From positions 1 through 32,535 of the forward strand of contig NZ_JASISP010000030.1 of assembly GCF_030063185.1 (NCBI RefSeq): a stretch of DNA of 32,535 nt, read 5' to 3'. Positions 1 through 8,700 of this stretch are shown here, in pieces; positions within the stretch are counted from its first letter, which is position 1; every line of letters starts with the position of its first letter. The DNA is from Arthrobacter sp. H35-D1 (lineage in GTDB: Bacteria > Actinomycetota > Actinomycetes > Actinomycetales > Micrococcaceae). The notes beneath the pieces are model-generated. The model was not told the DNA's origin and ran no database searches. It saw only the letters and a program-made list of their open reading frames with translations. The translations under genes were made by a program, and so were the position numbers.

Positions 1-113
1 GGATCATCAAACGCGCCATCTCCAAATACCGTGCCAAAGAACGAAGCCCCGACCGCCGCACCTACCCCGCCACACTCACCACCAAGATCTTGACAACACC
101 CCTCAGAACCTAA
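1..113 (+). mobile_element. C-terminal fragment of a probable transposase
   Basis: The third plus-strand frame is open from the window edge to a TAA at 111-113 and encodes about 36 basic residues (IIKRAISKYRAKERS near its start). The Lys/Arg-rich tail resembles the C-termini of IS4-like DDE transposases of actinobacteria, which often carry a VIKR-x-SK-type segment. No catalytic residue lies inside the window, so the family call rests on this weak resemblance. Its stop overlaps the stop of the convergent gene on the minus strand by a few bases, which leaves no normal spacer. The rest of the element lies upstream of the window. Confidence 0.4.
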
Positions 114-667
114 CCGAACGGCATTGGCATTAGTGCCGCCGTGGCCAGCAGCACCGGAAGGGGCGAAAGCGCGAGCAAGGCACTGCTTTCCTCCCGGGGC
201 TGCAGCAGTGCAGCGAGGACTCCGGCGGCGCCGCCAACCAGGGGAAGGGCAACAAGGGCCCACATGTGGCGGAGCAGGAGGTTCAGGTACAAGGGCAGGG
301 CTAGGACCAGAACGGCAAGCAGTGCGAAACAGGCCAGTTGCGTGCCCCCAAGCAGCAGCGGCTCGCTGTTGCTCCAAGGAGAGATGGCCGCGGAGAAGAT
401 CAAAAAAACCACCAAGCCAAGGGTGGACAAGATCATCTGCCGCCGCACGCCGTCCCGTGGGGCCAAAGGTGCCTCGGCCGCCAGCCGCGCCGCGTAGTCC
501 CGTGGAGTGCCGAAAGCGTCCTCCGGTTCCTGCCCGGAGTCCTCAATGAACTCCGCCACACTGGCCAAGGCATCGCCGATGGCTGCTCCCGTGACGCGGT
601 GCAGGCGCAACTCCAGTGTCAGCTCGTCAAACCATTTTTTGTGAAGGTCCGTTGCTGTCTTTGTCAT
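110..667 (-). CDS. HAAS-domain (DUF1700-like) membrane protein
   Basis: This 185-residue protein has a soluble N-terminal helical region (about residues 1-70, including WFDELTLELR and a FGTPRDYAARLA segment) followed by about four hydrophobic helices (roughly 78-95, 106-131, 133-152 and 162-180). That arrangement is typical of HAAS/DUF1700-type proteins, which are regularly encoded beside PadR regulators and are thought to sense or transmit membrane signals. The start at 667 was chosen because its ATG overlaps the stop of the upstream padR-like gene as ATGA, implying translational coupling; a longer reading to 820 would run inside that gene. The last codons (PMPFG) and the TAG stop lie against the transposase fragment, so the natural C-terminus may have been replaced. 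The exact function is unknown. Confidence 0.8.
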   Translation of the reverse strand: MTKTATDLHKKWFDELTLELRLHRVTGAAIGDALASVAEFIEDSGQEPEDAFGTPRDYAARLAAEAPLAPRDGVRRQMILSTLGLVVFLIFSAAISPWSNSEPLLLGGTQLACFALLAVLVLALPLYLNLLLRHMWALVALPLVGGAAGVLAALLQPREESSALLALSPLPVLLATAALMPMPFG

Positions 668-1026
668 GGTGAGACTCCTCGATGGTTGGCTGCGGTGAGA
701 AACGCCGTCGTGCTTGTGGTGAAGGTGAGCCATTGGCTGCGTTGGCAGGCCAGCTCGGCACGGCCGTGGGAGGTTAGGGAAAAGAACTTCCGCCCCGGTC
801 CACTTTCGCCGGGACGCCATTCCACCTCAACCCAGCCGGCTGTTTCAAAGCGGGTCAGCAGTGGGTACAGGGTTCCGCCCTTGAAGGTGCCCAGGCCCGC
901 CTGTTCCAGTGCCGTGATGATGGCGTAGCCATACGTGGGGCCAGCCGAGAGGGCCTGTAAGGCGCACAATCCCAGCGATGCCCGGTTCCAGTCGCTGGGC
1001 CACGACTCCAGTTGCGTTGAACTCAT
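664..1026 (-). CDS. PadR family transcriptional regulator
   Basis: This 120-residue protein is almost entirely a PadR winged helix: the recognition region reads YGYAIITALEQAGLGTFKGG, followed by TLYPLLTRFETAGWVEVEW for the second helix and start of the wing. PadR proteins are usually dimeric repressors that act on their own operon. It heads a two-gene operon with the HAAS membrane protein (ATGA overlap at 664-667). No Shine-Dalgarno sequence precedes the ATG. A promoter-like pair upstream would place the transcript start on the A of the start codon, so the mRNA may be leaderless. Two adjacent palindromes immediately upstream are likely autoregulatory operators. The inducer is unknown. Confidence 0.88.
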   Translation of the reverse strand: MSSTQLESWPSDWNRASLGLCALQALSAGPTYGYAIITALEQAGLGTFKGGTLYPLLTRFETAGWVEVEWRPGESGPGRKFFSLTSHGRAELACQRSQWLTFTTSTTAFLTAANHRGVSP

Positions 1027-1062
1027 AACTAGACAGTATGTCTAACTAGTCAGTCTGACAAG
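1027..1062 (-). promoter_or_regulatory. Promoter and tandem palindromic operators of the padR-HAAS operon
   Basis: Two perfect inverted repeats stand side by side: TAGACA-GTA-TGTCTA at 1030-1044 and GTCAG-T-CTGAC at 1049-1059. They also belong to two imperfect direct copies that each begin ACTAG (1028 and 1045). On the minus strand a TTGTCA (-35) and a TACTGT (-10) are 17 bases apart, and seven bases after the -10 comes the A of the ATG. The palindromes overlap both elements, which fits repression by the adjacent PadR protein and a leaderless transcript. The assignment is inferred from position and symmetry. Confidence 0.6.
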
Positions 1063-1092
1063 TACAGCCTGAGGGGCGGGTGTCGGGACAAC

Positions 1093-1128
1093 AAAAAATG
1101 CGCCCCCAACCGTGGTTGAGGACGCATT
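1093..1128 (-). terminator. Rho-independent terminator of tRNA-Ser(GCU)
   Basis: Reading the minus strand, a 14-bp stem (arms 1115-1128 and 1097-1110, with two G-U pairs) closes a 4-base loop and is followed by a run of T residues (complement of A1093-1098). It begins a few bases past the 3' end of the tRNA, so it should end that transcript and insulate the downstream padR-like operon. Confidence 0.85.
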
Positions 1129-1135
1129 CTTTTGG

Positions 1136-1223
1136 CGGAGACGGGGGGATTTGAACCCCCGGTGGAGTTGTGCCCCACACTTCATTAGCAGTGAAGCCCA
1201 TTCGGCCGCTCTGGCACGTCTCC
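1136..1223 (-). tRNA. tRNA-Ser (anticodon GCU)
   Basis: The minus strand folds into an 88-base class II tRNA. The acceptor arms are GGAGACG and CGTCTCC, the D-arm region is GCCAGAGCGGCC, and the anticodon arm is CTTCA-CTGCTAA-TGAAG with anticodon GCT. A long serine-type variable arm precedes the T-arm with GGTTCAAATCC. The discriminator base is G, and the template encodes CCA at 1135-1133. It should read AGC and AGU codons. Confidence 0.97.
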
Positions 1224-1236
1224 AGCACTGGAAAGG

Positions 1237-1284
1237 GTAGAAGCCCCTAACCAGCATCCCAAACTTTACCCAGTAGAAGCCCCT
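1237..1284. repeat. 12-bp direct repeat upstream of tRNA-Ser(GCU)
   Basis: GTAGAAGCCCCT occurs at 1237-1248 and again at 1273-1284, 36 bases apart. It lies in the spacer between the peptidase stop and the tRNA. The copy nearest the tRNA overlaps a weak minus-strand promoter match (TTGGGA, 17 bases, TACCCT). It may be a residue of a duplicated tRNA promoter, but the function is unknown. Confidence 0.5.
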
Positions 1285-1315
1285 CAAAGCAAAACGAGGG
1301 CCGGGGTGGCTGTTT

Positions 1316-3499
1316 TTACAGCTCGCCGCTGAGCGCGCGCCACAGGAACTCGTGCGAGGCCGTGTGCAGCCGCGCGGCCTGTTCGTTGTTCCCGGCGCCG
1401 GCATGCCCGCCCTCCAGGGCCTCATGGAACCACACCGGAATCCCCATCGCCTCCATGCGGGCTGCCATCTTTCGCGCCTGTACGGGCCCCACCCTGTCAT
1501 CGGAGGTCGCCGTCCAAATGAAGGTGGCAGGATAGTCGACGCCGGTGCGCAGCAGGTGGTATGGGGAGAACGTCTTGATGAACTCCCACTGCTCGGGCAC
1601 ATCGGGGTCGCCGTACTCGGCAATCCACGACGCCCCCGCCGAGAGCTTCGTGTACCGTCGCATGTCAAGCAGCGGCACCCCGCAGGAGATGGCGCCAAAC
1701 AATTCCGGGTAGGTTGTGAGCATGTTGCCCACCAGCAGCCCGCCATTGCTGCCGCCGGAGCAGCCCAGGCGTGCCGGGGCAGCGACGCCGCGAGCGGCAA
1801 GGTCGCGGGCCACGGCGGCAAAATCCTCGTACGCCCGGTGCCGGTTTTCCCGCAAGGCTGCGGTGTGCCAGCCGGGCCCGTATTCGCCGCCGCCGCGGAT
1901 GTTCGCCACCACATACACGCCGCCGCGCTCCAGCCAGCTGCGCCCCACGGCCCCGCTGTATGCCGGCGTGCGCGAAACCTCGAAGCCGCCGTAGCCGCTG
2001 AGCAGGGTGGGGTTGCCGCCGTCGAGCAACAGGCCCTTGGGCCCCACTTGGAAGTACGGGATGCGGGTGCCGTCCGCGGAGGTGGCAAAGTGCTGCTCCA
2101 CGCTGTAGTTTTCCGTGCTGAAGAACGACGGCGCCTTCCGCACCAGCGCGGCCGCTGCGCCGGGGGTGCCACTGGGGTCTGTGGAGCGCTCGGACGCCAG
2201 GGTGCCACGGTACACGGTGGAGGGGGTGAGGTATCCGGAAGCGACAAGCCAGTAGTCGTTGCCGGCGTCGAGATCGTCCTCGTCCACAGCGTAGGCGTCC
2301 ACTGAATGCAATGGCGGGCAGGCGTCCAGTTCCTCGGCCGCCCACCCAGCGGCAGGGTCCAGCACCAGGATTTTGGCGGAGACGTCGGAGAGCAGGTTCA
2401 GCAGCAGGAAGTCCCGCGTCCAGCTCCAGGACTGCAAGGACTGCGCCGGGGTGGGGGCAAAGATGATCAGCAGATCCCGGCTGCCGGCCATGAACGCGTC
2501 AAGGCCAATCGCCAGCAGCGTCCCGGCGGCGTGCACGGTGTCATTGACGTGCCACGGCGTGCGGGGCCGCAGCAGGAGCCATTCGCGGTGCAGGGAGACA
2601 TTCATGTCATCCGGAACATCGATGTGGACCCAGTTTTCGCCCACGCGCAGGTAGCTGCGGCTGTTGTAGAAATCCAGCACATCGTAGGCCACATCGCGTT
2701 CAAAGCCGGGCGTGCTGCTGTGTGAAACACCACCACTGAGATGGTTAAGCGGCACGGAAAACAAGGGCTCCTTCGCAGCCATCTGCGCCAGCGACTCCCC
2801 GCGGTGGAGCACCCGGGCGGCGGCCGGGTAGGAGGAGACCGTCATGGAGCCCGCACCCGTGTCGGTGCCCACGTAGAGCGTGTCGGAATCCAGCCAGCTC
2901 AGGCGGGTTTTCGCCGCCGGCAGCTCAAAACCGCCGGGCACGAAAGCAAGCGTGGCAAGGTCGAACTCGCGGTAGGCCACCGCGTCGCCGCCGTCGGGGG
3001 AGAGGGCCAGCATCGCGTGGCGGTACTCCTCGCCCGGGGCCGGGCGCAGCAGGGACGCCCCCGCCCAAATCCATTGGGTGTCCTCTGCCGTGCACAGGGC
3101 GTCGACGTCAAGCAGAACCTGCCATTCGGGGGCGTTGCCGAGGTAGCTTTCCCACGTGGTGCGCCGCCACAGCCCGCGCGGGTTGGCCTCGTCGCGCCAA
3201 AAGTTGTAATACCACTGCCCGCGCTTGGACACCATGGCGATGCGATCCTTGGAATCCAGCACCTCCAACACGGAGGCCTCAAGGGCTTCGTAGGCAGGAT
3301 TGAGCAGGGCCGCGTCCGTGCGGCCATTGCGCTCGCGGACCCAAGCCATGGCCGCCTCGCCGTGGATGTCCTCCAGCCAGAGGAACTCATCGGCGGGTTC
3401 AACAGCTGCAGCTTCGCCGGCAGTTGCTTCGCCAGCAGCGGCAGCTCCGGCAGCTTCGCCGGAAACGAAAGGGGATGTGGGCGGGAGCGCATCAGTCAT
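1316..3499 (-). CDS. Prolyl oligopeptidase family serine peptidase (S9A)
   Basis: This 727-residue protein has the two-part structure of S9A peptidases: an N-terminal beta-propeller region (about 40-450) that restricts access to small peptides, and a C-terminal alpha/beta-hydrolase domain (about 470-725). The catalytic triad is visible: Ser584 in CSGGSNGG, Asp667 in TSDDRVGP and His699 in EGGHAG. The order and the DDR motif match prolyl endopeptidases, which cleave short peptides after proline. There is no signal peptide, so a cytoplasmic location is expected. The first 35 residues are an Ala/Glu/Gly-rich low-complexity stretch absent from most homologs; the domain proper begins near EFLWLEDIHG. 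An AGGA sequence 8 bases before the ATG supports the start. It is monocistronic and divergent from the FAD protein. Cleavage specificity (Pro versus other residues) cannot be read from sequence. Confidence 0.93.
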   Translation of the reverse strand: MTDALPPTSPFVSGEAAGAAAAGEATAGEAAAVEPADEFLWLEDIHGEAAMAWVRERNGRTDAALLNPAYEALEASVLEVLDSKDRIAMVSKRGQWYYNFWRDEANPRGLWRRTTWESYLGNAPEWQVLLDVDALCTAEDTQWIWAGASLLRPAPGEEYRHAMLALSPDGGDAVAYREFDLATLAFVPGGFELPAAKTRLSWLDSDTLYVGTDTGAGSMTVSSYPAAARVLHRGESLAQMAAKEPLFSVPLNHLSGGVSHSSTPGFERDVAYDVLDFYNSRSYLRVGENWVHIDVPDDMNVSLHREWLLLRPRTPWHVNDTVHAAGTLLAIGLDAFMAGSRDLLIIFAPTPAQSLQSWSWTRDFLLLNLLSDVSAKILVLDPAAGWAAEELDACPPLHSVDAYAVDEDDLDAGNDYWLVASGYLTPSTVYRGTLASERSTDPSGTPGAAAALVRKAPSFFSTENYSVEQHFATSADGTRIPYFQVGPKGLLLDGGNPTLLSGYGGFEVSRTPAYSGAVGRSWLERGGVYVVANIRGGGEYGPGWHTAALRENRHRAYEDFAAVARDLAARGVAAPARLGCSGGSNGGLLVGNMLTTYPELFGAISCGVPLLDMRRYTKLSAGASWIAEYGDPDVPEQWEFIKTFSPYHLLRTGVDYPATFIWTATSDDRVGPVQARKMAARMEAMGIPVWFHEALEGGHAGAGNNEQAARLHTASHEFLWRALSGEL

Positions 3500-3591
3500 G
3501 GCACCATCCTAGGCGCGCTGGCCATCTCGGACACATCCCGGCGTCCGCCGAAAACGGCGTCGTGCAGGGTGCCATCAGTTAAGCTCAAGAG

Positions 3592-5538
3592 GTGGAAACC
3601 AAGGGCATGCAAACAGTGGTCATAGTGGGGGCGGGGCCCCGCGGGACCTCCGTCATGGAACGACTGCTGGCGCAGCACACACTGGATCCAACGGCCCAAC
3701 TACTGCACATCCACCTGGTTGATCCCTTTCCTCCGGGTCCGGGCCACGTATGGCGCACCGGACAGTCGCGGCTGTACCTGATGAACACGCAGAGCTTTTA
3801 CCCCACGCTTGTCCCGGACCAGGGGGTGGCCGCCGCGCCGTTGGCCGGCTGCAGTTTCAATGAATGGCGCGCCGCCCAGCAAACAACGCCATGGGAGCAG
3901 CTCAGCGCCGACGACCGCAGCGAACTTGCCTTCTTGCAGGCCGGAAACTTCCCCAGCCGGCCCCTCTACGGGCGCTACCTGAGCTGGTGCTTTGAGCAGT
4001 TGAAACGCTCCATGCCCGACGGCGTCACCCTCACCATCCACGCTGCCGAGGCCAAGCGGGTGGCGAGGGAGCACGAAAAGGGCGGCTTCGTCGTCGAACT
4101 TTTGGAAGGCGAGAAGCTCCACGCCGACCAGGTGGTGCTGGCGCTGGGGCATGTGGAGTCCAAGCTGAGCCCGGCACAGCGCGAGCTCCGCATGCAGGCG
4201 CGCGCCAACGGGCTCACGTACCTGCCGCCCGCGGTCCCCAACGACGTGGACTGGGAGCGGATTCCTGCCGGTGAAACTGTGCTGGTGCGCGGCATGGGGC
4301 TGAACTTTTTCGATGTCCTGGGCCAGCTGACGGAGGGCCGCGGCGGTGCTTTCGAGCCGACGGGCCACCCCGCCGGCGAGGCGTTGCGCTATGTACCCTC
4401 GGGACGGGAGCCGGTCATTGTGGGGGCCTCGCGCCGCGGCACCCCGTACCGGGCCAAGGCAGAACTCGCCAACCATTATCCGCACAGCGTGGTGCTGCGC
4501 TTTCTGGGCGAGGACGCCGCGGCGGCGATCCGGGCCATGGGCGCCACCGCCGGTTTTCGCCACGACATCTGGCCGCTGCTGCACCGCGACACTTTGTGGG
4601 CGTATTACACAACGCTGGTCCGGACCCGGCCCGAAGCGGTTGCGGCGGAATTCCTGCCGGAGCTGGATGCCCTGCTGCATTCCGGGCTCGACGACGGCGG
4701 CGGGGCGGAGTGGGAGCAGCGGCTGAAGGAACTGCTGGCGACGCATGTGCCGGCCGAACACCTGCTGGAGCTGCAGGGCCTGGCCCGGCCGCTGTCCAGA
4801 CACCTGCCGCGCCCCGGCGAGAAGCACCGCTTCGCCACGCGTGCAGAGTTGGACGCGGCGGTGCTGGCGTATTTGGCTGAAGATGCCGCAGGGTCCGCGC
4901 GCGGGGAGGACGACCCCGTCAAAATGGCCATCTGCGCCCTCAATGCCGGGCGTGCCATCATCAAGTCGCTGGTGGCCGACCAGGGCATCACCCAAGACTC
5001 GTGGCTGGGGGAGTTGCGCGGCTGGTTTGAAGGCTTCGTCGAAGGGCTGGCCAGCGGTCCGCCGGCGCTGCGCGTGGAGCAATTGGCTGCCCTGGTGCGG
5101 GCAGGCGTAGTGCATTTTGCCGGACCGGATCCGCGTTTTCGGATTGAGCAGGGCATGTTTACCGTCAGTTCTCCGTGGGTGGCCGACGAGCCGTGGACTG
5201 CGCGGTGCGTGGTGGAGGCGCTGGCCCCGGCCAACGATGTGCAGGCCAGCGAGTCGCTGCTGCTGCAAAACTTGTTCGCGGACGGGTTGGCGCGCCCCCG
5301 CGTCATGCTGGCCTCGGACGGCCAACCCGTGGTGACAAGCGGCTTGGACGTTTCGTTGCCTCCCTACCGTCCCTTGGATGGTGCGGGTGTGCCGGTGGCC
5401 GGACTGTACGTCCTGGGCCTTCAGCTCTCCTCGGTGCAGTGGGGGACGGCCATCGCAGCGGAGGCTTCGGCGAAGTACCGCAGCGGATACCGCACGGTGC
5501 GCGACGCCGACGTGATCGCAGCAGCCATTCTCGCCTGA
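3592..5538 (+). CDS. FAD/NAD(P)-binding protein, NAD_binding_9 type
   Basis: The 648-residue product begins with a Rossmann dinucleotide-binding motif, VVIVGAGPRG (residues 9-18), in the form typical of the FAD-NAD(P)-binding family related to HI0933-type flavoproteins. A later segment, PVIVGASRRGTPYRAKAE, and the C-terminal GLYVLGLQLSSVQWGTAIAAEA fit the same family, whose members are mostly uncharacterised oxidoreductases or amine-modifying enzymes. There are no membrane helices or signal peptide. The start is uncertain: the GTG at 3592 has no spaced ribosome-binding site but could begin a leaderless mRNA, while the ATG at 3607 has AGGTGG 12 bases upstream. Both keep the nucleotide-binding motif intact. 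It is divergent from the peptidase with only 92 bases between them. Its substrate is unknown. Confidence 0.85.
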   Translation: METKGMQTVVIVGAGPRGTSVMERLLAQHTLDPTAQLLHIHLVDPFPPGPGHVWRTGQSRLYLMNTQSFYPTLVPDQGVAAAPLAGCSFNEWRAAQQTTPWEQLSADDRSELAFLQAGNFPSRPLYGRYLSWCFEQLKRSMPDGVTLTIHAAEAKRVAREHEKGGFVVELLEGEKLHADQVVLALGHVESKLSPAQRELRMQARANGLTYLPPAVPNDVDWERIPAGETVLVRGMGLNFFDVLGQLTEGRGGAFEPTGHPAGEALRYVPSGREPVIVGASRRGTPYRAKAELANHYPHSVVLRFLGEDAAAAIRAMGATAGFRHDIWPLLHRDTLWAYYTTLVRTRPEAVAAEFLPELDALLHSGLDDGGGAEWEQRLKELLATHVPAEHLLELQGLARPLSRHLPRPGEKHRFATRAELDAAVLAYLAEDAAGSARGEDDPVKMAICALNAGRAIIKSLVADQGITQDSWLGELRGWFEGFVEGLASGPPALRVEQLAALVRAGVVHFAGPDPRFRIEQGMFTVSSPWVADEPWTARCVVEALAPANDVQASESLLLQNLFADGLARPRVMLASDGQPVVTSGLDVSLPPYRPLDGAGVPVAGLYVLGLQLSSVQWGTAIAAEASAKYRSGYRTVRDADVIAAAILA

Positions 5539-5556
5539 CCGCCCCTCCCCCCGACC

Positions 5557-5629
5557 CTCCTGCAGCTTTGGCGTCCTTTTCTGGGACGCTCCTGCAGCTT
5601 TAGTGCCTTTTCCCGGAACCCTCCCGCAG
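5557..5629. repeat. Tandem 32-bp intergenic repeat
   Basis: Two imperfect copies starting CTCCTGCAGCTTT lie at 5557-5586 and 5589-5618, with a period of 32 bases. A truncated third copy (CTCCCGCAG) starts at 5621. Each full copy continues with a G/T-rich segment and a CCTTTTC-x-GGGA-like end. It sits between convergent genes, just before their shared terminator. It could be part of a dispersed genomic repeat. Confidence 0.6.
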
Positions 5630-5642
5630 TGCAGCAGACACA

Positions 5643-5683
5643 AAATGGCCATCCGCTGCGGGTTTCACAACGGACGGCCATTT
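5643..5683. terminator. Bidirectional terminator between convergent genes
   Basis: A 13-bp stem with one A/C mismatch (arms 5643-5655 and 5671-5683) closes a 15-base loop. The arm ends are AAA and TTT, so a short T-run follows the hairpin on both strands. It lies between the stops of the FAD protein (5538) and the nuclease gene (5725) and should serve both. Confidence 0.75.
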
Positions 5684-5724
5684 CACTGCTGCCCCGGATC
5701 GATGCGTCCAGGGTGTTGCCAGTT

Positions 5725-8700
5725 TTAGTGGCGGGCTGCCTTGCGGCGGGCTGCCATGGCAACTGCAGCGCCGGCCCCCAACAGGACCAGGGCGCCGATC
5801 CCCAGCGGAAGCGCGGTGGCTCCCGTTGACGCGAGGTCGCCTGATCCGTTGCCTGAACCGTTTCCAGCGCCGGTGCCGGATCCGTTGCCAGCGCCGGTGC
5901 CGGATCCGTTGCCTGCGCCGGTGCCTGCGCCGGTGCCGGATCCATTACCTGAATCGTTCCCAGCGCCGTTACCCGCACCGTTGCCCGAGCCACTAGTCGC
6001 TGAGGGCGACTTGGTCGGTGTCGGGCTTTCCGTCGTCGTGGGTGTCGCGCTTGCCGTGGGTGTAGGCGTCGCGGTTGATGTCGGGCTTTCTGTGGGTGTG
6101 GGTGTCGTGGTCGGCGTCGCGCTTTCCGTGGGTGTCGGCGTCGGTGTTCCTGTACCGGCCGTCACCGGGATGGTGATCGGAAGCCGGGCGTAGGTGCCGC
6201 CGTCGGTGGTGATGGTGAAGCGTCCGCCGTTGAGCTCCTCGGGAACCGTGAAGTTCAACGTTGCCGCACCATCGGTGACCGGGAACGTGCCAAGCTCGGC
6301 CGGCAGGACCGCTGCGGCCAGAACCGCGAAACCAGTCCCACCGCCGCTGCCGGAAGGCTCATATCGGAGAGTGACTTCCGTGGAGTCGGGCGCTCCGAGC
6401 GACGTCAGGTCGAGCTTCTGCAAGCCCACCGTGACTTCCTGGCCCTCGGTGACGCTCGCCGGAGCGTCGACGACGTCCACGCCGCGGCGTGAGAAGTCCG
6501 GTGCGATGGGTGCGGTGATCGACTTGTCGCTGAGGTACGCAATCCAAGCGTCGCGGTCAATGAGACCGGAATCCTTGGTGTTGGACCCGTCGGTAAACAC
6601 GCGGAAGTTATCCCCGCCCGTGATCAGGAAGCCGAACGTGCCCACACGGTAGGACCGCTCAAGATCCAGCGGCGCACCATTGATGACAACGGATGTGATG
6701 TGGTCGCCCAGCTCGCGGGTGGAATCGTAGGTGTAGTCCATATTGTCGGACAGGCCAAGGTTCAGGAACGGGCGGCTGGGAATGGTGCCGTCCGCGTTGG
6801 TCTGCCACTGCTGCTCCAGCATGGTCTTCACCTGAGCTCCGGTGAGAGAGGTGGTGTACAGGTTGTTCACGAACGGGAGCACGGCGTTGGCATTCGCGTA
6901 GGTGACCTGGCCGTCCGGGAAGCCTTCGTTCTTGTACAGCAGATCTGCGCGGAGGCCGCCTGGATTGACGACGCCGATCTCGGCTCCGCCGGTTTGCTCC
7001 TCCTTGAGTGCGTCCAGGAGGGCGTTGCCCACCAAGTTGCCCAGTGCGGATTCGTTGGCGCGGTCGTCACGGGAGTATTCGCCTGTGACGGGATCGAAGG
7101 TCTGCGCCGTGGTGATGTCGGCGGTGATCTCGCCGACAGGAACGCTTCCTGCCACCTTGGCGTCGGCCAGAGCCTTGTCAACAATGCGCTGGACCTCGGC
7201 CACGCGCGGGAACTCGTCCGCGAGAGCTGCATCGTCCTCCGTGGTGCGGGGAACGATCTGCTGCGTGTACGCGGTCACCGCATTGGTGTCTGCATCGACG
7301 AACAGCTGAACCTGGCCAATGTTCTCCCCGTAGCTCCCGGTTTGGAGGATGGGACGGGTTTTCAGAGCTGCATCAGCTGTAACGCCGGGGATGGGTGCAT
7401 CCCACGCGTACTGTTTGTGCGTGTGGCCGGTGAAGATGGCGTTGACCAATGGGCTGGTCTTTTCAACGATTTCGGCGAACGCGCCACCGCCGGCGACTTC
7501 CTCTTCAAAGGTTGCGCCGTCGGGTGTTCCCATGCCTGCGCCCTCATGGAATTCGGCCACAATGACGTCGGCGAGTTGGTCGTCGGCGATCTCCTTGGCC
7601 ACGCGGTTCACTGCTTCAACCGGGTCGCCGAAGTCCAGCATGGAGATTCCAGCTGGTGTCACCAGCGTGGGTGTTTCCTGCGTGACGGCCCCGATGACGG
7701 CCACCTTCACACCGTTGACTGTGATGATCGTGTACTCGTCCAGCACAGGGTCGGTGGTTCCCTTGGCGTACACGTTGGCCCCCAGATAGGGCCAATTGGC
7801 GGCTTCGGCAACGCGTCCGTCCAGATCCGCATAGCCCTTGTCGAACTCATGATTTCCGACGGCGGAGGCCTGCAGCCCCAGCGCGTTCAGCACATCGATG
7901 GTGGGCTGGTCCTGCTGTGAGGCGGAAGCGAACAAGCTGGCACCAATGTTGTCGCCGGCGGACAGGAATGCCGTTTTGGCATCGCCCGAAGCTGCGCGCA
8001 GCTGCTCCACCGTACCGGCGAACTTCACCGTGTTTTTGTCGATGCGGCCGTGGAAGTCATTGATGTTCAGGAGGTTGAGTTCCTTGGTGCCCACCGGCTG
8101 CGTGGACATGTTCAGCCCCACCACCACGGGGTCGTGGTCGGAGGCGGAGAACTGATTCGGGGCGTAGAAGTTGGTGATATTGGTGTTGTAGCGGCTGTAG
8201 CCCATGGCGACGGACTCGGTGGAGTTGATGTTCCAAATATCGGCGCCGGATACGAGGGAATTGGCAGCAGGGGAGGCAAGTATGTGGTCGAGGGAACCGA
8301 CCATGCCGCCGTAGCTGTAGGAATGCTTGCCGGTTTTGCTGCCTTGGTCCACATACCCTGCACTGGTCATGACATTGATGGGATCTTCAAATTGGTAGGC
8401 ATTGAAATCACCCATCAACAGCACCTTGTTGGTGCCCTGGGACTGCTGCAGTTCCGTGGAGAACGCCACCAAGGCCGTGGCTTGGGCGGTGCGTGCCTTG
8501 TTGGAGTTGCCTTGGCCCTCGTCGTCGTCGCCTGGAAGCGCCGAACCCTTGGACTTGAAGTGGTTGACGATCAGCAGCACCTTGGTGGAATCAGCGGCAC
8601 CGGCCAGCTTGAAGGACTGTGCCAGCGGCTGCCGGGCAACGCCGGTGAAGGCTGCATCGTCCAGGATCACCGACTCGCCGACGGGTGCGGCAACTTTTTT

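Noticed and set aside
1027-1050. AACTAGA in the padR promoter as a further copy of the 17-bp operator
   Set aside because: Only the AACTAGA half is shared; the other half and the symmetry centre differ, and the site fits better as a separate PadR operator.
1042-2247. Long minus-strand open frame of 401 codons
   Set aside because: It runs through the tRNA-Ser gene and lies inside the peptidase gene in another frame; the sequence is Arg/Ala/Pro-rich as expected for a shadow frame in high-GC DNA.
3700-5652. 650-codon minus-strand open frame opposite the FAD protein
   Set aside because: It is rich in Arg, Gln and His with no family motif, while the plus strand carries a clear nucleotide-binding protein. 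It also crosses the shared terminator.
5839-5990. Repeat array as a CRISPR
   Set aside because: The units are contiguous with no spacers and encode a Gly/Ser/Asn protein segment in frame.
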